Numbered from the stretch's first letter, positions 1 to 9,440 are shown. The stretch: DNA of 64,000 bases from Bathymodiolus brooksi (GCA_963680875.1 OY804583.1:37383982-37447981); one strand, 5' to 3'. The notes: a model not told the origin generated them from the sequence alone. Numbers and translations: made by a program.

Positions 1-1165
1 GGAAACCAGAGTACCTGTAGAATGTAGAGGAAACGGGAGTACCTGTAGAAGGTAGAGGAAACCAGAGTACCTGTAGAAGGTAGAGGAAACGGGAGTACCT
101 GTAGAAGGTAGAGGAAACAGGAGTACCTGTAGAAGGTAGAGGAAACCAGAGTACCTGTAGAAGGTAGAGGAAACGGGAGTACCTGTAGAAGGTAGAGGAA
201 ACCAGAGTACCTCTAGAAGGTAGAGGAAACAGGAGTACATGTTGAAGGTAGTGGAAACCAGAGTACCTGTAGAAGGCAGAGGAAACGGGAGTACCTGTAG
301 AAGGTAGAGGAAACCAGAGTACCTGTAGAAGGTAGAGGAAACCAGAGTACCTGTAGAAGGTAGAGGAAACCAGAGTACCTGTAGAAGGTAGAGGAAACCA
401 GAGTACCTGTAGAAGGTAGAGGAAACGGGAGTACCTGTAGAAAATAGAGGAAACCAGAGTACCTGTAGAAGGTAGAGGAAACGGGAGTACCTGTAGAAGG
501 TAGAGGAAACGGGAGTACTTGTAGAAGGTAGAGGAAACCAGAGTACCCGTAGAAGGTAGAGGAAACCAGAGTACCTGTAGAAGGTAGAGGAAACGGGAGT
601 ACCTGTAGAAGGTAGAGGAAACAGGAGTACCTGTAGAAGGTAGAGGAAACCAGAGTACCTGTAGAAGGTAGAGGAAACGGGAGTACCTGTAGAAGGTAGA
701 GGAAACCAGAGTACCTCTAGAAGGTAGAGGAAACAGGAGTACCTGTTGAAGGTAGGGGAAACCAGAGTACCTGTAGAAGGCAGAGGAAACGGGAGTACCT
801 GTAGAAGGTAGGGGAAACCAGAGTACCTGTAGAAGGTAGAGGAAACCAGAGTACCTGTAGAAGGTAGAGGAAACCAGAGTACCTGTAGAAGGTAGAGGCA
901 ACCAGAGTACCTGTAGAAGGTAGAGGAAACGGGAGTACCTGTAGAAAATAGAGGAAACCAGAGTACCTGTAGAAGGTAGAGGAAACCAGAGTACCTGTAG
1001 AAGGTAGAGGAAACGGGAGTACTTGTAGAAGGTAGAGGAAACCAGAGTACCCGTAGAAGTGTAGAGGAAACCGGAGTACCTGTTAAAGGTAGAGGAAACG
1101 GGAGTACCTGTAGACGGTAGAGGAAACCAGAGTACCTGTAGAAGTGTAGAGGAAACCGGAGTACC
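1..1165. repeat. 28-bp minisatellite, copy 1 (cut by window edge)
   Basis: About 41 tandem units of 28 bp. Each carries GGAAACCAGAGTACC followed by TGTAGAAGGTAGA. The main variation is at CCAGAG, CGGGAG or CAGGAG, so variants can be followed along the array. A block of rarer variants (CTCTAGAAGG, then TGTTGAAGGTAG) recurs about 504 bp apart, near 212 and 713, which indicates duplication of 18-unit blocks. The array ends in a minus-strand SINE head (ACCCGGTGAAAACCAC, then GTAGTTGTAAATCCAAC). The GGAAACCGGAGTACC half of the unit matches that SINE, so the array probably grew from it. The left end lies outside the window. Confidence 0.95.
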
Positions 1166-1250
1166 CGGTGAAAACCACAGAGCTACCAGCAGTCACTGAC
1201 AAACTTTAGGTAGTTGTAAATCCAACTAACATACGATCACGACAACACCT
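1166..1250 (-). repeat. SINE family 1 head, 3' border of minisatellite
   Basis: This is the reverse complement of the tRNA-like 5' part of SINE family 1 (CACTGACAAACTTTAGG, GTAGTTGTAAATCCAAC, then an ATACGATCACGACAAC end). It directly follows the 28-bp array, in which the GGAAACC-GAGTACC part of the same SINE is amplified. Confidence 0.75.
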
Positions 1251-1473
1251 CTGATATTATGTAAAGACGTTGGGTTTTTTTTCAATTCATTTTAAAAAGA
1301 TCAAGATTAAATCATATTACTGTTAAATGTTATTAATGTATAAAGTTTGACTGAAAAAATATGAAGCCAATTTACATTAGGTAAACAATTATGAAATTGT
1401 GAAAACAAACATTCTTATCACAATTGTATTGGCTATTGAGAAATTCTAAAAAGTATATTATTATTTTTTTAAG

Positions 1474-1625
1474 GATTTTAAAGTACACACAACAGAAGAA
1501 TTTATAGAACATTGTCAGGATGGAGCTTTATCTATAGAAGTTTGGGGTCACAAAAGTCAAGGTTTTAACCTCAGTGATAGAACTGTTGATAATGTGAATG
1601 TTAGGTCAAGGTCATTGTCAGAGAG
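1474..1625 (+). CDS. KIF13: KIF13-like kinesin stalk exon A (copy 1)
   Basis: This internal exon starts after a TTTTTTTAAG acceptor and ends at a GAGAG|GTATGT donor. It has 152 nt, starts in phase 0 and ends in phase 2. It encodes about 50 residues including EEFIEHCQDGALSIEVWGH and SQGFNLSDRTVDNVNVRSRS. This is the conserved stalk region behind the FHA domain of kinesin-3 motors (DUF3694 region). KIF13 proteins carry cargo towards microtubule plus ends. The exon joins in frame to 2969-3101 and is identical to 41048-41199. Motor and FHA exons must lie left of the window if the gene is intact. Confidence 0.88.
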
Positions 1626-2968
1626 GTATGTATGTAGATCAGATTCAAAACAAAAATAATTGTGATGAATGGTTTGTTTGTTTGTTTGAAAAAAGATAAA
1701 AACAAATTCCGATTTCAATTATTTATGCAAAATGAAAAAATGATGTGTGTTTAAATATTGTGTAAACTATGAACTTATGTAAAATACACCCCTCTTTTGA
1801 CACAATAGAACTTTCATGCATTCTCAGTTTGATTTTAAAATTATGAGTTTTATAGGAGTTATTTCCCTTTGATGGACAACATGTTGAGCAATGGGAAGGA
1901 CACAGAATTTTAGAATAATTTTCTTAAAATTTGTAGATATTTTACACCTTGTAAAATATTATAGGATAATTTTAGCAAATAGAAAATTCTAAAGGGTTTT
2001 TTTTGTGACAACATTAAAATTTCCATTCAATTTTGCACAGAGTGGGACCTTTTGCCCACCTTAAAGGGAAATAAATCATATAAAACCTTGTAAAAATGTA
2101 TAGTTGGAAATGTGTAAATGGTCTATATATATGGTAACTAGAGATGGCACAGCATTAAGGTGTAAGAGCAAAGAGTGGTTGGTTTGTAATCAGGATAATG
2201 TGTCAGAATGGAGTGACATGTCTACTCTCTGATTGTTGTTTTAGTAAGCTAGCTTTAAGAAAATCCAACTAATCACGTTGGCCTAGTGCAAAGTGGACAT
2301 CATCATCTCGTGGAAAATAACATGTTCTCGTCATCATATAGATGACAAAATTGCTCACTAAGCGTCAAACATTTGCTCATTCACATAAAAGCTTATGATT
2401 TAAATTCTGTAGATTAATTATTTTCATCAGGGTGTACTTGATACAACATTATGTGATAAAGTTTGTCAGTGACTTGCAACAGGTCTGTGGTTTTCTTCGG
2501 ATAGTCTGGTTTCCTCCACCAATAAAACTGTCCGCCACGATATAACTGAAATATTGTTGAAAGTGATGTTAAACACCATAACCCTAACCCTTTTTATCGG
2601 TACTAGTTTTCTGTGGATTAATGGATAAAAAGAGGTACTTCGAGTGTACTACATTTCATGATTTTTGTAGTTATCTATGAAATTCACGAAAATTAGAATC
2701 CAACGAATATATAGGAATTCACTAGAGATTCAAAGTTGACAGATTCTCATTTCATTAAATCTTTTATTGAGTGAATGAGTGAGTGATTGTTGTTTAATGC
2801 CAATTCAGTAATTTTTTGGCTATATCATGGCGAGAACAAGTTAATTTTCAATGAGATGATGATGAGGTCCGCTTTGTTCTAGACCAACACACTGATAAAT
2901 TTAAAGTGTTTGTTGAAATACAAGAACTAAATAGATTTTCATTGAATTATTACTTTTCATTGTGACAG
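1626..2968. other. KIF13 intron, mostly repeats
   Basis: This AT-rich intron holds a headless SINE family 2 copy (about 2146-2385, +), a SINE family 1 body (about 2431-2592, +) ending in a CCCTAACCC-like tail, and a minus-strand SINE family 2 tail (about 2765-2905). A stretch of about 26 bp at 2907-2932 repeats the start of the next exon (TGTTTGTTGAAATACAAGAA). No other exon was seen. Confidence 0.7.
2431..2592 (+). repeat. SINE family 1 body, 5' truncated
   Basis: It carries the family 1 body: the TTATGTGATAAAGTTTGTCA region, a CCACCAATAAAACTG block, GATATAACTGAAATATTGTTG and the AAACACCATAACCCTAACCC tail. The tRNA-like head is missing. The same insertion is in the other segment copy (about 41993-42151), so it predates the duplication. 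Confidence 0.8.
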
Positions 2969-3101
2969 ATGGCAAGAGGTTATGCGAAAAATTGAAATGT
3001 TTGTTGAAATACAAGAACTAAATCATCAAGGAGACTATGTTCCTGTAGAGATTCAGCAACGACCAGATGTTCCTTCAGCGGGCGTGTTTCAGTTGCAACA
3101 G
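2969..3101 (+). CDS. KIF13: KIF13-like kinesin stalk exon B (copy 1)
   Basis: This exon has 133 nt between a CATTGTGACAG acceptor and a CAACAG|GTAAAT donor, with phase 2 in and phase 0 out. Joined to the previous exon it reads R-WQEVMRKIEMFVEIQEL, then NHQGDYVPVEI and SAGVFQLQQ, a hallmark segment of the KIF13/KIF1 stalk. It differs from copy 2 (42532-42664) at two bases: one is silent, and one gives Gln here against Pro there in the EIQQRPD/EIQPRPD stretch. Confidence 0.9.
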
Positions 3102-3123
3102 GTAAATATTTGTATGGCTGACG

Positions 3124-3380
3124 AAACCGCATTGGTTGTTTAATGGTTAGCGTACTCACCTCCAGTATGGTAAATTTGGGGTCATGTCATGTAACCTTTC
3201 ATTCATCATTGACTAAAGTTGTGAGTTTGAATCCCGCTCGTAGCAAGGTGATAACATTTCTTAGTGAGTTGCGACACGCCTGTGCTCTTCTTTGGGTACT
3301 CTGGTTTCCTCAACCAATAAAACTGACCGCCATGATATAACTGAAATATTGTTGCAAGTGACGTTGAATACCATAAACCG
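3124..3380 (+). repeat. Composite SINE: family 2-like tRNA head on family 1 body
   Basis: It begins with a tRNA-like A-box stretch (TTTAATGGTTAGCGTACTC) that resembles the head of SINE family 2. It continues into the family 1 B box (GAGTTTGAATCCCG), CCAATAAAACTGACCGCC and the GATATAACTGAAATATTG body. Copy 2 has the same element, but its first 44 bp are expanded into 13 tandem units. Confidence 0.75.
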
Positions 3381-3384
3381 TCCT

Positions 3385-3595
3385 CCAATCATATGCAAGA
3401 TAGTTAACTATATTGACCAATCGGAGAGAGAAAAGAACAGCTCTTGTCATGTAGTCAATTTATATACCTACGGATTTAGTAGGTCGGTTGCTGATTGATC
3501 GGTCAAAGATATGAACTCTGATATGTTACCATATGCTACTTTATTAGATGTTAGTGTATCGCACAAAAAAAGATAAAACAAATATCTAATGGCTT
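3385..3595 (+). repeat. Unnamed dispersed repeat
   Basis: This stretch (TGACCAATCGGAGAGAGAAA, ACAGCTCTTG, GGTCAAAGATATGAACTCTG, TGTTAGTGTATCGC) recurs diverged at about 11815-12005 after another SINE fragment, and in segment copy 2 at about 43476-43680. I see no coding content. Confidence 0.55.
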
Positions 3596-4163
3596 ACACG
3601 TAGACGAGCCTTGTGAAATCAGAGACAAATCGTTTCTTCTTGGTGGATAAATCAATGTAAGCATTTCGTCTTGTTTGTAAAGTGAAAACAAATGGTTCTC
3701 TGAGAATGGTTGACATGATGACATGCACATCGTCTTTATACAGAAACCATGGTGGACATAAACTGGCTCTTTGAAAACGTTTTCAGATGAAAACTAAATG
3801 AAATAACCCAAAATATTAAATATATATTTATTCCGGCTTTTAAAAAGCAGAGATGAAAGTTTTCATCTGATCAGCAGATTTCCTCTTTTTTCTATGAAAA
3901 TATTTTAAATGAAATTGTGTCAATCTTGGTCCAACCAACTAGAAAGGGAAGTTGTATGAGTGCTGTATAGGGGAAAATCCTATCTTTTTTCATTGGTGAG
4001 CCTTTTTATCTTTGAAAAAACATGAATCCTGGGTTTCTAGCAAAGCTATCATTCTGTCAGGATTAGTAAAGGTATGGATTTTGACATGATTTTAAACAAT
4101 GTAGGATCTTTTATTTTCATTTTTCATTTATAGGACATTTTTTATTTAGTGAAAATATATTCA

Positions 4164-4424
4164 GGGTCGTCGTGGTAATGCTTGTTTGGTAGTTGGATTT
4201 ACAACTACCTATGCATTCAGTGCCTATCGCCACTAAAGTTGTGAGTTTGAATCCCGCTCAAGGCGAGGTATACTCAATGCAACATTATGTGATAAAGTTT
4301 GTCAATGACTTGCGACAGGTCTGTGGTATTCTCCGGGCACTTTGGTTTCCTCCACCAATAAAACTGACCTCCACGATAAATCTGAAATATTGTTGAAAGT
4401 GGTGTTAAACACCATAACCCTTAA
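4164..4424 (+). repeat. SINE family 1, near full length
   Basis: It runs from GGGTCGTCGTGGTAATGC through TAGTTGGATTTACAACTA, the B box GAGTTTGAATCCCG, the TTATGTGATAAAGTTTGTCA linker, TTTCCTCCACCAATAAAACT and GAAATATTGTTGAAAGTG to the ACACCATAACCC tail. The RNA polymerase III B-box consensus is intact. The counterpart in the second segment copy is about 44268-44527. Confidence 0.85.
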
Positions 4425-4501
4425 TTTTATTGAAAATGTATTGTATTGATATTGAGATCTAATGTATAAAAAAAACCCTAATTTGTACGTCTCTTTTTCA
4501 G

Positions 4502-4748
4502 GGTCACACGAGAAGAATCGGTGTAAAAGTGAAACCGAGTAAGAATTCTGGGACGTTACCCTTAATATGTGAATCTATATCTTCTATATCTGTGGGATGT
4601 ATCTGTTCTCGGAACAAAATGACGCAGAAAGGACTCGATAGTTACCAGGAAGAAGATTTGACATTATTAAGAGATCGGTGGTCTGAAGCATTGGCAAGAC
4701 GAAAAGAATATCTAAAGGAACAAATACAGAAACTTATAAATAAGCAAG
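4502..4748 (+). CDS. KIF13: KIF13-like kinesin stalk exon C (copy 1)
   Basis: This exon has 247 nt between a CTCTTTTTCAG acceptor and a CAAG|GTCAGT donor, phase 0 in and phase 1 out. It encodes GHTRRIGVKVKPSKNSGTLP, LICESISSISVGCICSRN, LDSYQEEDLTLLRDRWSEAL and RRKEYLKEQIQKLINKQ, a very conserved KIF13A/B block. It differs from copy 2 by one Ser/Asn change and three silent changes. In copy 2 the next exon is 46314-46440. Here no equivalent follows, and the next KIF13-like exon (12479) is also phase 1, so skipping the missing exons would keep the frame. Confidence 0.92.
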
Positions 4749-5110
4749 GTCAGTTACAGGGTGTAAACATATTTTTTCTTAAACCATGCCTGACATCCAA
4801 GATGGCTGACAAGGTATCTGATTGGTTCAATATTTGAATTGTAATGAAAACTGCTGGATAGAATGAAACAATATTTTGTCCAAATAGTCTCGGTGTGTTC
4901 CCCTTCCAAAGTCATGTTTGATAATCCAGTCAAATTATCAAATTGGTTACCATGGCTGATGATGTAAATTACCAGGATGTTTTTGAGAGAAAAAAGCTCC
5001 AAAATAAAAAAAGTTCTAGCTATTCACTCAACAAAATTAAACTAAATTTGAGTACAAAAATATCTTTTTGATAATTATATCTGTCCACCTTGTTGTCTGT
5101 TCAGAAATGG

Positions 5111-5233
5111 CTGGGGGCCGTCGTGGACATGATTGTATGGTACTTAGATTTACAACAACCTATAATGTAATCGGTGTCTATCACCACTAACATTTTGAGT
5201 TTGAATCCCACTAAGACGAGGTGTACTCTATAC
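5111..5233 (+). repeat. SINE family 1, left half, split by transposon
   Basis: The SINE head and B box (GAGTTTGAATCCCACTAAGA) run up to CTCTATAC, where a DNA transposon interrupts them. The SINE resumes at 8833. The uninterrupted SINE is at about 45186-45455 in the second segment copy, which gives a clean empty site. Confidence 0.9.
5226..5233. repeat. Target site duplication, left
   Basis: CTCTATAC directly precedes the transposon and recurs at 8833-8840. The empty site in segment copy 2 reads CTCTCTAC once. One further base on the left differs (A against C), so the original duplication may have been 8 or 9 bp. Confidence 0.9.
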
Positions 5234-5345
5234 GCTTTCCAGTCAAATCGGCCCAAGTCAAATCGACCCCAATTCAAATCGGCCTCAAGTCAAATCGGCC
5301 CCAAGTCAAATCGGCCTAAAAATGAAAGTCATATCGGCCCAAAAA
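5234..5345. repeat. Left terminal inverted repeat of MULE-like element
   Basis: It starts GCTTTCCAGTCAAATCGGCC and holds five to six degenerate copies of AGTCAAATCGGCCCCA. It pairs with the right terminus at about 8715-8832. Confidence 0.85.
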
Positions 5346-5726
5346 AATAAAAATAAAAAAAGAATAAATAAATAAAAATTATATATTAATATAAATTAAT
5401 ATTTTAGTTAAAAGATGTAAAATTTAAATCTTATAGGTGAGCGGATTCTTTTGTAAGGATCAAAGAAATTAATTAATGATTAATTTATGGCATAATTAAG
5501 TGATTAGCAATTTACATAAAACGTGATTGGCGGCAATTATATAATGATCATTATGTTGATTAGGAACATTCTTTGATGATTTTTTCTATTGTCTATAAAT
5601 TGGCCTTTTAATAAAAAGAGGGCATCTAAATAACCAAGCCAAGAAAAACAACTCGAATTGAGAAATTCTTTAGTTTATAAAAGAGAGTCAACTTCAATCG
5701 TGATCATTCTTTTTGAATACTTCATT

Positions 5727-5921
5727 ATGTCTTTTCCTTGTGTAATATGTCATAATGATGTTAGACCAAGACAGCATGCCTTAGAATGTGACTCCTGTCA
5801 AAGCTGGCAACATCGGACTAGTGGATCTGGTGTCACAGTACTAGAATACAGGAACTGGACAGATGACCAGGAATACATATGTTCCGTATGTAGAGATGCT
5901 GAACCAGAACCAACAGAATGA
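5727..5921 (+). CDS. PHD-like zinc finger ORF in transposon
   Basis: From the ATG at 5727 it encodes 64 residues: MSFPCVICHNDVRPRQHALE, then CDSCQSWQHR, then YICSVCRDAEPEPTE and stop. Cys pairs C-x2-C, C-x2-C and C-x2-C plus a His fit a PHD/treble-clef finger. The Cys expected after HRT is Ser here (HRTSGSG), so zinc binding may be damaged. A GATATTGAG|GTACGT donor lies 15 nt after the stop. The ORF may therefore have continued into the next exon before a point change created the TGA. It is the likely first coding exon of the transposon gene. Confidence 0.6.
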   Translation: MSFPCVICHNDVRPRQHALECDSCQSWQHRTSGSGVTVLEYRNWTDDQEYICSVCRDAEPEPTE

Positions 5922-6044
5922 TCAGTTGATATTGAGGTACGTCACATTTATGAATGTATATACGAAAATATTTCATATCGTTTTAATCTTATTTTTTAAT
6001 GGTTTACCGTATACGCCACTCTCAACAATATTTCGATTATAATA

Positions 6045-6800
6045 GAAAACCAACAACCAAGTAATTGACCAACTTTATCAGAGAGGAATATTTAAATAAG
6101 CTGTACATAAGAAAACCAACAACCAAGTAATTGACAAACTTTATCAGAGAGGAATATTTAAATAAGCTGTACATAAGAAAACCAACAACCAAGTAATTGA
6201 CAAACATTATCAGAGAGGAATATTTAAATAAGCTGTACATAAGAAAACCAACAACCAGGTAATTGACAAACATTATCAGAGAGGAATATTTAAATAAGCT
6301 GTACATAAGAAAACCAACAACCAAGTAATTGACAAACATTATCAGAGAGGAATATTTAAATAAGCTGTACATAAGAAAACCAACAACCAAGTAATTGACA
6401 AACATTATCAGAGAGGAATATTTAAATAAGCTGTACATAAGAAAACCAACAACCAGGTAATTGACAAACATTATCAGAGAGGAATATTTAAATAAGCTGT
6501 ACATAAGAAAACCAACAACCAAGTAATTGACAAACTTTATCAGAGAGGAATATTTAAATAAGCTGTACATAAGAAAACCAACAACCAAGTAATTGACAAA
6601 CATTATCAGAGAGGAATATTTAGATAAGCTGTACATAAGAAAACTAACAACCAGGTAATTGACAAACATTATCAGAGAGGAATATTTAAATAAGCTGTAC
6701 ACAAGAAAACCAACAACCAAGTAATTGACAAACATTATCAGAGAGGAATATTTAAATAAGCTGTACATAAGAAAACCAACAACCAGGTAATTGACAAACT
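6045..6800. repeat. 66-bp minisatellite inside transposon
   Basis: About 11.5 units of 66 bp, with GAAAACCAACAACCAAGTAA, then TTGACAAACATTATCAGAGA, then GGAATATTTAAATAAGC. Units differ at a few sites only (AAGTAA/CAGGTAA, CTTTATC/CATTATC). Because 66 is a multiple of three, the minus strand is open for 259 codons, with a 22-residue hydrophobic repeat. It sits in the intron between the PHD-like exon and exon 6877-7034. Confidence 0.95.
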
Positions 6801-6876
6801 GTATTAAGCTGTACATTTATTTTGTATAATAGGTAATTGTATGCATACAGAACTATATTCATTCAATGTTTTTCAG

Positions 6877-7034
6877 GACACTGAAACAGTATCCGATAAT
6901 GATGTGTCCATGGTTGACACTATTGAAGATTCCATTTCTTCATTAGATGGTACATTCATCATTGAACAGCAATACAACTACCATTCCTTCAATGTGTCAG
7001 TAGAGTTTGAAGAAGAAGAGGAAATTGTTGAAAG
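6877..7034 (+). CDS. Acidic exon of transposon gene
   Basis: This 158-nt exon lies between a GTTTTTCAG acceptor and a GAAAG|GTATGT donor. It encodes DTETVSDNDVSMVDTIEDSI, then SSLDGTFIIEQQYNYHSFNV, then an EEEEEIVER end, rich in Asp and Glu. It ends in phase 2 and joins in frame to 7558-7690. The function is unknown; acidic linkers before FLYWCH domains are not diagnostic. Confidence 0.6.
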
Positions 7035-7116
7035 GTATGTTCATATTTTTGTAACAAATGAATCTTAATTTTGGTATTTAACCTTAATTTAGATTTTATT
7101 GCATGAGTATCATATT

Positions 7117-7557
7117 TTCATACGTTTCAAAAAGATTGTTTATTTAAATTATTATAAAATTTTATATTTTCATCTTTTTTATTTACAGATTTTTGTGTAA
7201 CTTTACCAGATTTTTTATGTTATATATAAATTTCAGCAATATTTCACTTAATTTAAAAAAGTGATCATAACTTAGAATTTGCTATACACAAAAGGGTTTT
7301 ATATGCAATAAAAATTATTTAAATTCATACGTTTCAAAAAGATTGTTTATTTAAATTATTATAAAATTTTATATTTTCATCTTTTTTATTTACAGATTTT
7401 TGTGTAATTTTACCAGATTTTTTATTTTATATATAAATTTCAACAATATTTTAGCTATATCATGGCGAACACTAAATTTAAAAAAGTGCTCATAACTTAG
7501 AATTTGCAATACACAAAAGGGTTTTATATGCAATAAAGATTATTTAAATTGTTTCAG
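7117..7557. repeat. Tandem duplication of about 210 bp in transposon intron
   Basis: The stretch starting CATACGTTTCAAAAAGATTG near 7118 is repeated from near 7327, including the TTATTTACAGATTTTTGTGT block and the AACTTAGAATTTGC block. The second unit has an extra GCTATATCATGGCGA piece that looks like a SINE tail. The last part leads to the acceptor of exon 7558. Confidence 0.8.
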
Positions 7558-7690
7558 TGACATCGAGGATCCAGACCCTTCTGACTCCCTAATAGAAGAC
7601 CAACCAGTCAAATTTGACATAGTGGAAGATGGTACCAACAGAAGGGCAAAGAAGTTAGTTAGTAGTGATGGTTACTCCTACACAGTGAAG
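7558..7690 (+). CDS. FLYWCH-type domain exon 1 of transposon gene
   Basis: This 133-nt exon lies between a TTGTTTCAG acceptor and an AAG|GTATGT donor, phase 2 in and phase 0 out. It encodes DIEDPDPSDSLIEDQPVKFD, then IVEDGTNRRAKKLVSSDGYS and YTVK. The 'GTNRRAKKL..DGYSYTVK' part matches the N-terminal half of FLYWCH fingers of MULE transposon proteins. Confidence 0.7.
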
Positions 7691-7993
7691 GTATGTATAA
7701 ATTGTTGACTATTTCAACAGTAACTAAGTTATATTTAAGAAAATAATGTAAGAATAGTTTGAAGATCAAATATGTAAATCGAAGGACAGACAACACAATG
7801 GCCAAAACATACACATAAAACTAAAGATCTTGAAAAGATATAAAAGCACTTGAAATAACTTGTATTGATTAATTAATTGATTGATTTCTAAACATCCAGC
7901 TAACAGTACGACACATAATTATATTAGATAATAAAAATAAAAAAAAATTAATATTTTTTTTTCAGATTATTTATATTCTATTCTTTTCTTCAG

Positions 7994-8158
7994 AAAGCAG
8001 GTGTTCATACAACAAACTGGAGATGTTGCATCAGAAATAAAAGTTTATGGTGTAAAGCGACAGTTATACAGAAGGGTAACCAGTTTGTTGCAGGACCAAA
8101 CCCGCATGTCCCTTCCAGCGACCCTGGTTTGATCAAGAAGACAAAGATAAAAGCCCAG
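7994..8158 (+). CDS. FLYWCH-type domain exon 2 of transposon gene
   Basis: This 165-nt phase-0 exon lies between a TTTTCTTCAG acceptor and a CCCAG|GTATTA donor. It encodes AGVHTTNWRCCIRNKSLWCK, then ATVIQKGNQFVAGPNPHVPS and SDPGLIKKTKIKAQ. The Trp-Arg-Cys, the second Cys (WCKAT) and the NPH histidine are FLYWCH zinc-site residues. The last expected His (H-x-H) is replaced by Pro. FLYWCH fingers bind DNA, here presumably for transposition. A donor follows, but no further exon was recognised before the right terminus. Confidence 0.75.
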
Positions 8159-8714
8159 GTATTAAAGCATATAATAATAATAATAATAATAATTTTATTG
8201 ATTTAAAGTCCAAACATTGAACAATCATCAAAAGACAAAACAGAACTATGCTAAATACATACAATACATGTACAAAGAAGATGTTATAACAGCTGTACAT
8301 GGAGGAAATGTGCATCATATATATTTGGAAGAGTCCACTGGACAATTACAAAAAAAAACCAAAAAAAAACCAACTAAATACCTGTATATATCATTTGTAG
8401 ATATTTAACAAGTTATTAACTTGAACAAGTTATTAAAAAAAATGAAATTAAAGTCCTCCTCATGGACAATGTACATGGAGGAAATGTGCATCATATATAT
8501 GCAGACACTGAACTTTTATCGGCAAGATTATTGATTATTCTAAGCATGGCTAGATATAGTCAGACGTTTATATTTAGTTTATTTTCGTATCAATGGTAAA
8601 CATTTACTGGTACAAAACACAACTGTACTTACTAGACAGTTTTAATTCTTCAATTATTAAAACGTATTGGATATATTTAATTTGCTGAATAGTGTTCAAC
8701 TATTTATGACAAAA

Positions 8715-8832
8715 ATGGGGGCCGATTTGACTTGGGGCCGATTTGACTGGGGCCGATTTGATTGAGGCCGATTTGACTGGGGCCGATTTGACTTTGGGCC
8801 GATTTGGTTTGGGGCCGATTTTACCTGTTACC
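8715..8832. repeat. Right terminal inverted repeat of MULE-like element
   Basis: About seven GGCCGATTTGACT-type units end in GGGGCCGATTTTACCTGTTA. It is the reverse complement of the left terminus and is followed by the CTCTATAC target duplication. Confidence 0.85.
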
Positions 8833-8985
8833 CTCTATACAACATTATGTGATAAAGTTTGTCACTGACTTACGGCAGGTCAGTGGTTTTCTCTGTGTGC
8901 TCCTGTTTCCTCCACCAATAAAACTGACCGCCACAATATAATTGAAATAATGTTGGAAGTAGCATTAAACGCCCAAACCCAGAAA
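8833..8985 (+). repeat. SINE family 1, right half after transposon
   Basis: The interrupted SINE resumes with the target duplication CTCTATAC and continues through TTATGTGATAAAGTTTGTCA, CCAATAAAACTGACCGCC and ATAATGTTGGAAGTAGC. It aligns with the intact element near 45300-45450. Confidence 0.85.
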
Positions 8986-9223
8986 TGACTGCTATTGTTT
9001 GTATACAAATAAGCAATGTTTAATATAGTACAGTAAAATGCTAGAGTTATGTTTCCTTGATAATTTGTCAGTACCATGATATATTATTGGAAAATTTGGT
9101 TTCTGCAAGTTTAAATTTTTAGTATAATATGGTAAGATTTGAATTGGGGGTTTTAAAGGGGATTTTAGTGGGGGTCAATATAGGGAGGTACTAACTATAT
9201 AAAGTGAAAATTCCTTAATTATA

Positions 9224-9440
9224 AAGAGGGAGAGGCGTTAAGGTGCAAAATTGGCCCCACATTTTATCAAAAAATAATGCTTGACATAGAATAAAAACAA
9301 TTTACTAATTTAATTGTTATATTTACAAATTTTCAAAAAATAAATTTTCCGTGAGATTGGGTGCGCTATGACGTCATAATGACATCATGATTAGACGGAT
9401 AATGCTAAAAATGGACTATAAACGACATATTCAACCAGAA
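9224..9440. other. Start of sequence unique to copy 1 side
   Basis: From here the two duplicated segments no longer match: GAGGGAGAGGCGTTAAGG here against TTTACTATTAGGAGCAAC at 45703. The sequence is AT-rich, and no gene was seen. Confidence 0.7.

Larger units (their letters stand above)
5234..8832 (+). mobile_element. MULE-like DNA transposon with repetitive inverted termini
   Basis: This 3.6-kb insertion is flanked by an 8-bp direct repeat and absent from segment copy 2. Its termini are mutual reverse complements made of about 17-bp repeats: five or six AGTCAAATCGGCC units at 5241-5340, and about seven GGCCGATTTGACT units at 8719-8815. Inside is a spliced + strand gene with a PHD-like finger and a FLYWCH-type domain, a combination seen N-terminal to Mutator-like (MULE) transposases. 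No MULE DDE catalytic domain was seen, so this copy is probably non-autonomous or decayed. The superfamily call is inference from TSD length plus FLYWCH. Confidence 0.8.
1..9223. repeat. Duplicated segment, copy 1
   Basis: This segment is nearly identical to about 38272-45702. It holds the 28-bp array, KIF13 exons A-C and the introns between them. It differs by a 3.6-kb transposon present only here (5234-8832), a 44-bp array present only in the other copy, and small indels. Over the three exons (532 nt) I count six substitutions, two of them amino-acid changing. Similarity stops abruptly after TTATAAA near 9223. The copies could be a recent tandem duplication or two haplotypes retained by the assembly. 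Confidence 0.9.

Noticed and set aside
1..1165. Possible CRISPR array (28-bp repeats)
   Set aside because: The repeats are directly adjacent with no spacers, and the surroundings are animal nuclear DNA.
3143..3498. Short open frames of 60-68 codons on both strands (also at 43234-43571 and 4193-4396)
   Set aside because: They lie wholly within SINE sequence and recur wherever the SINE does.
5658..5726. Upstream extension of the PHD-like frame
   Set aside because: The extension lacks an ATG start and has no conserved residues; the ATG at 5727 directly precedes the zinc finger.
6037..6816. 259-codon minus-strand frame with a 22-residue repeat
   Set aside because: It comes from a 66-bp array in a transposon intron, opposite to the transposon gene; no promoter or splice support.
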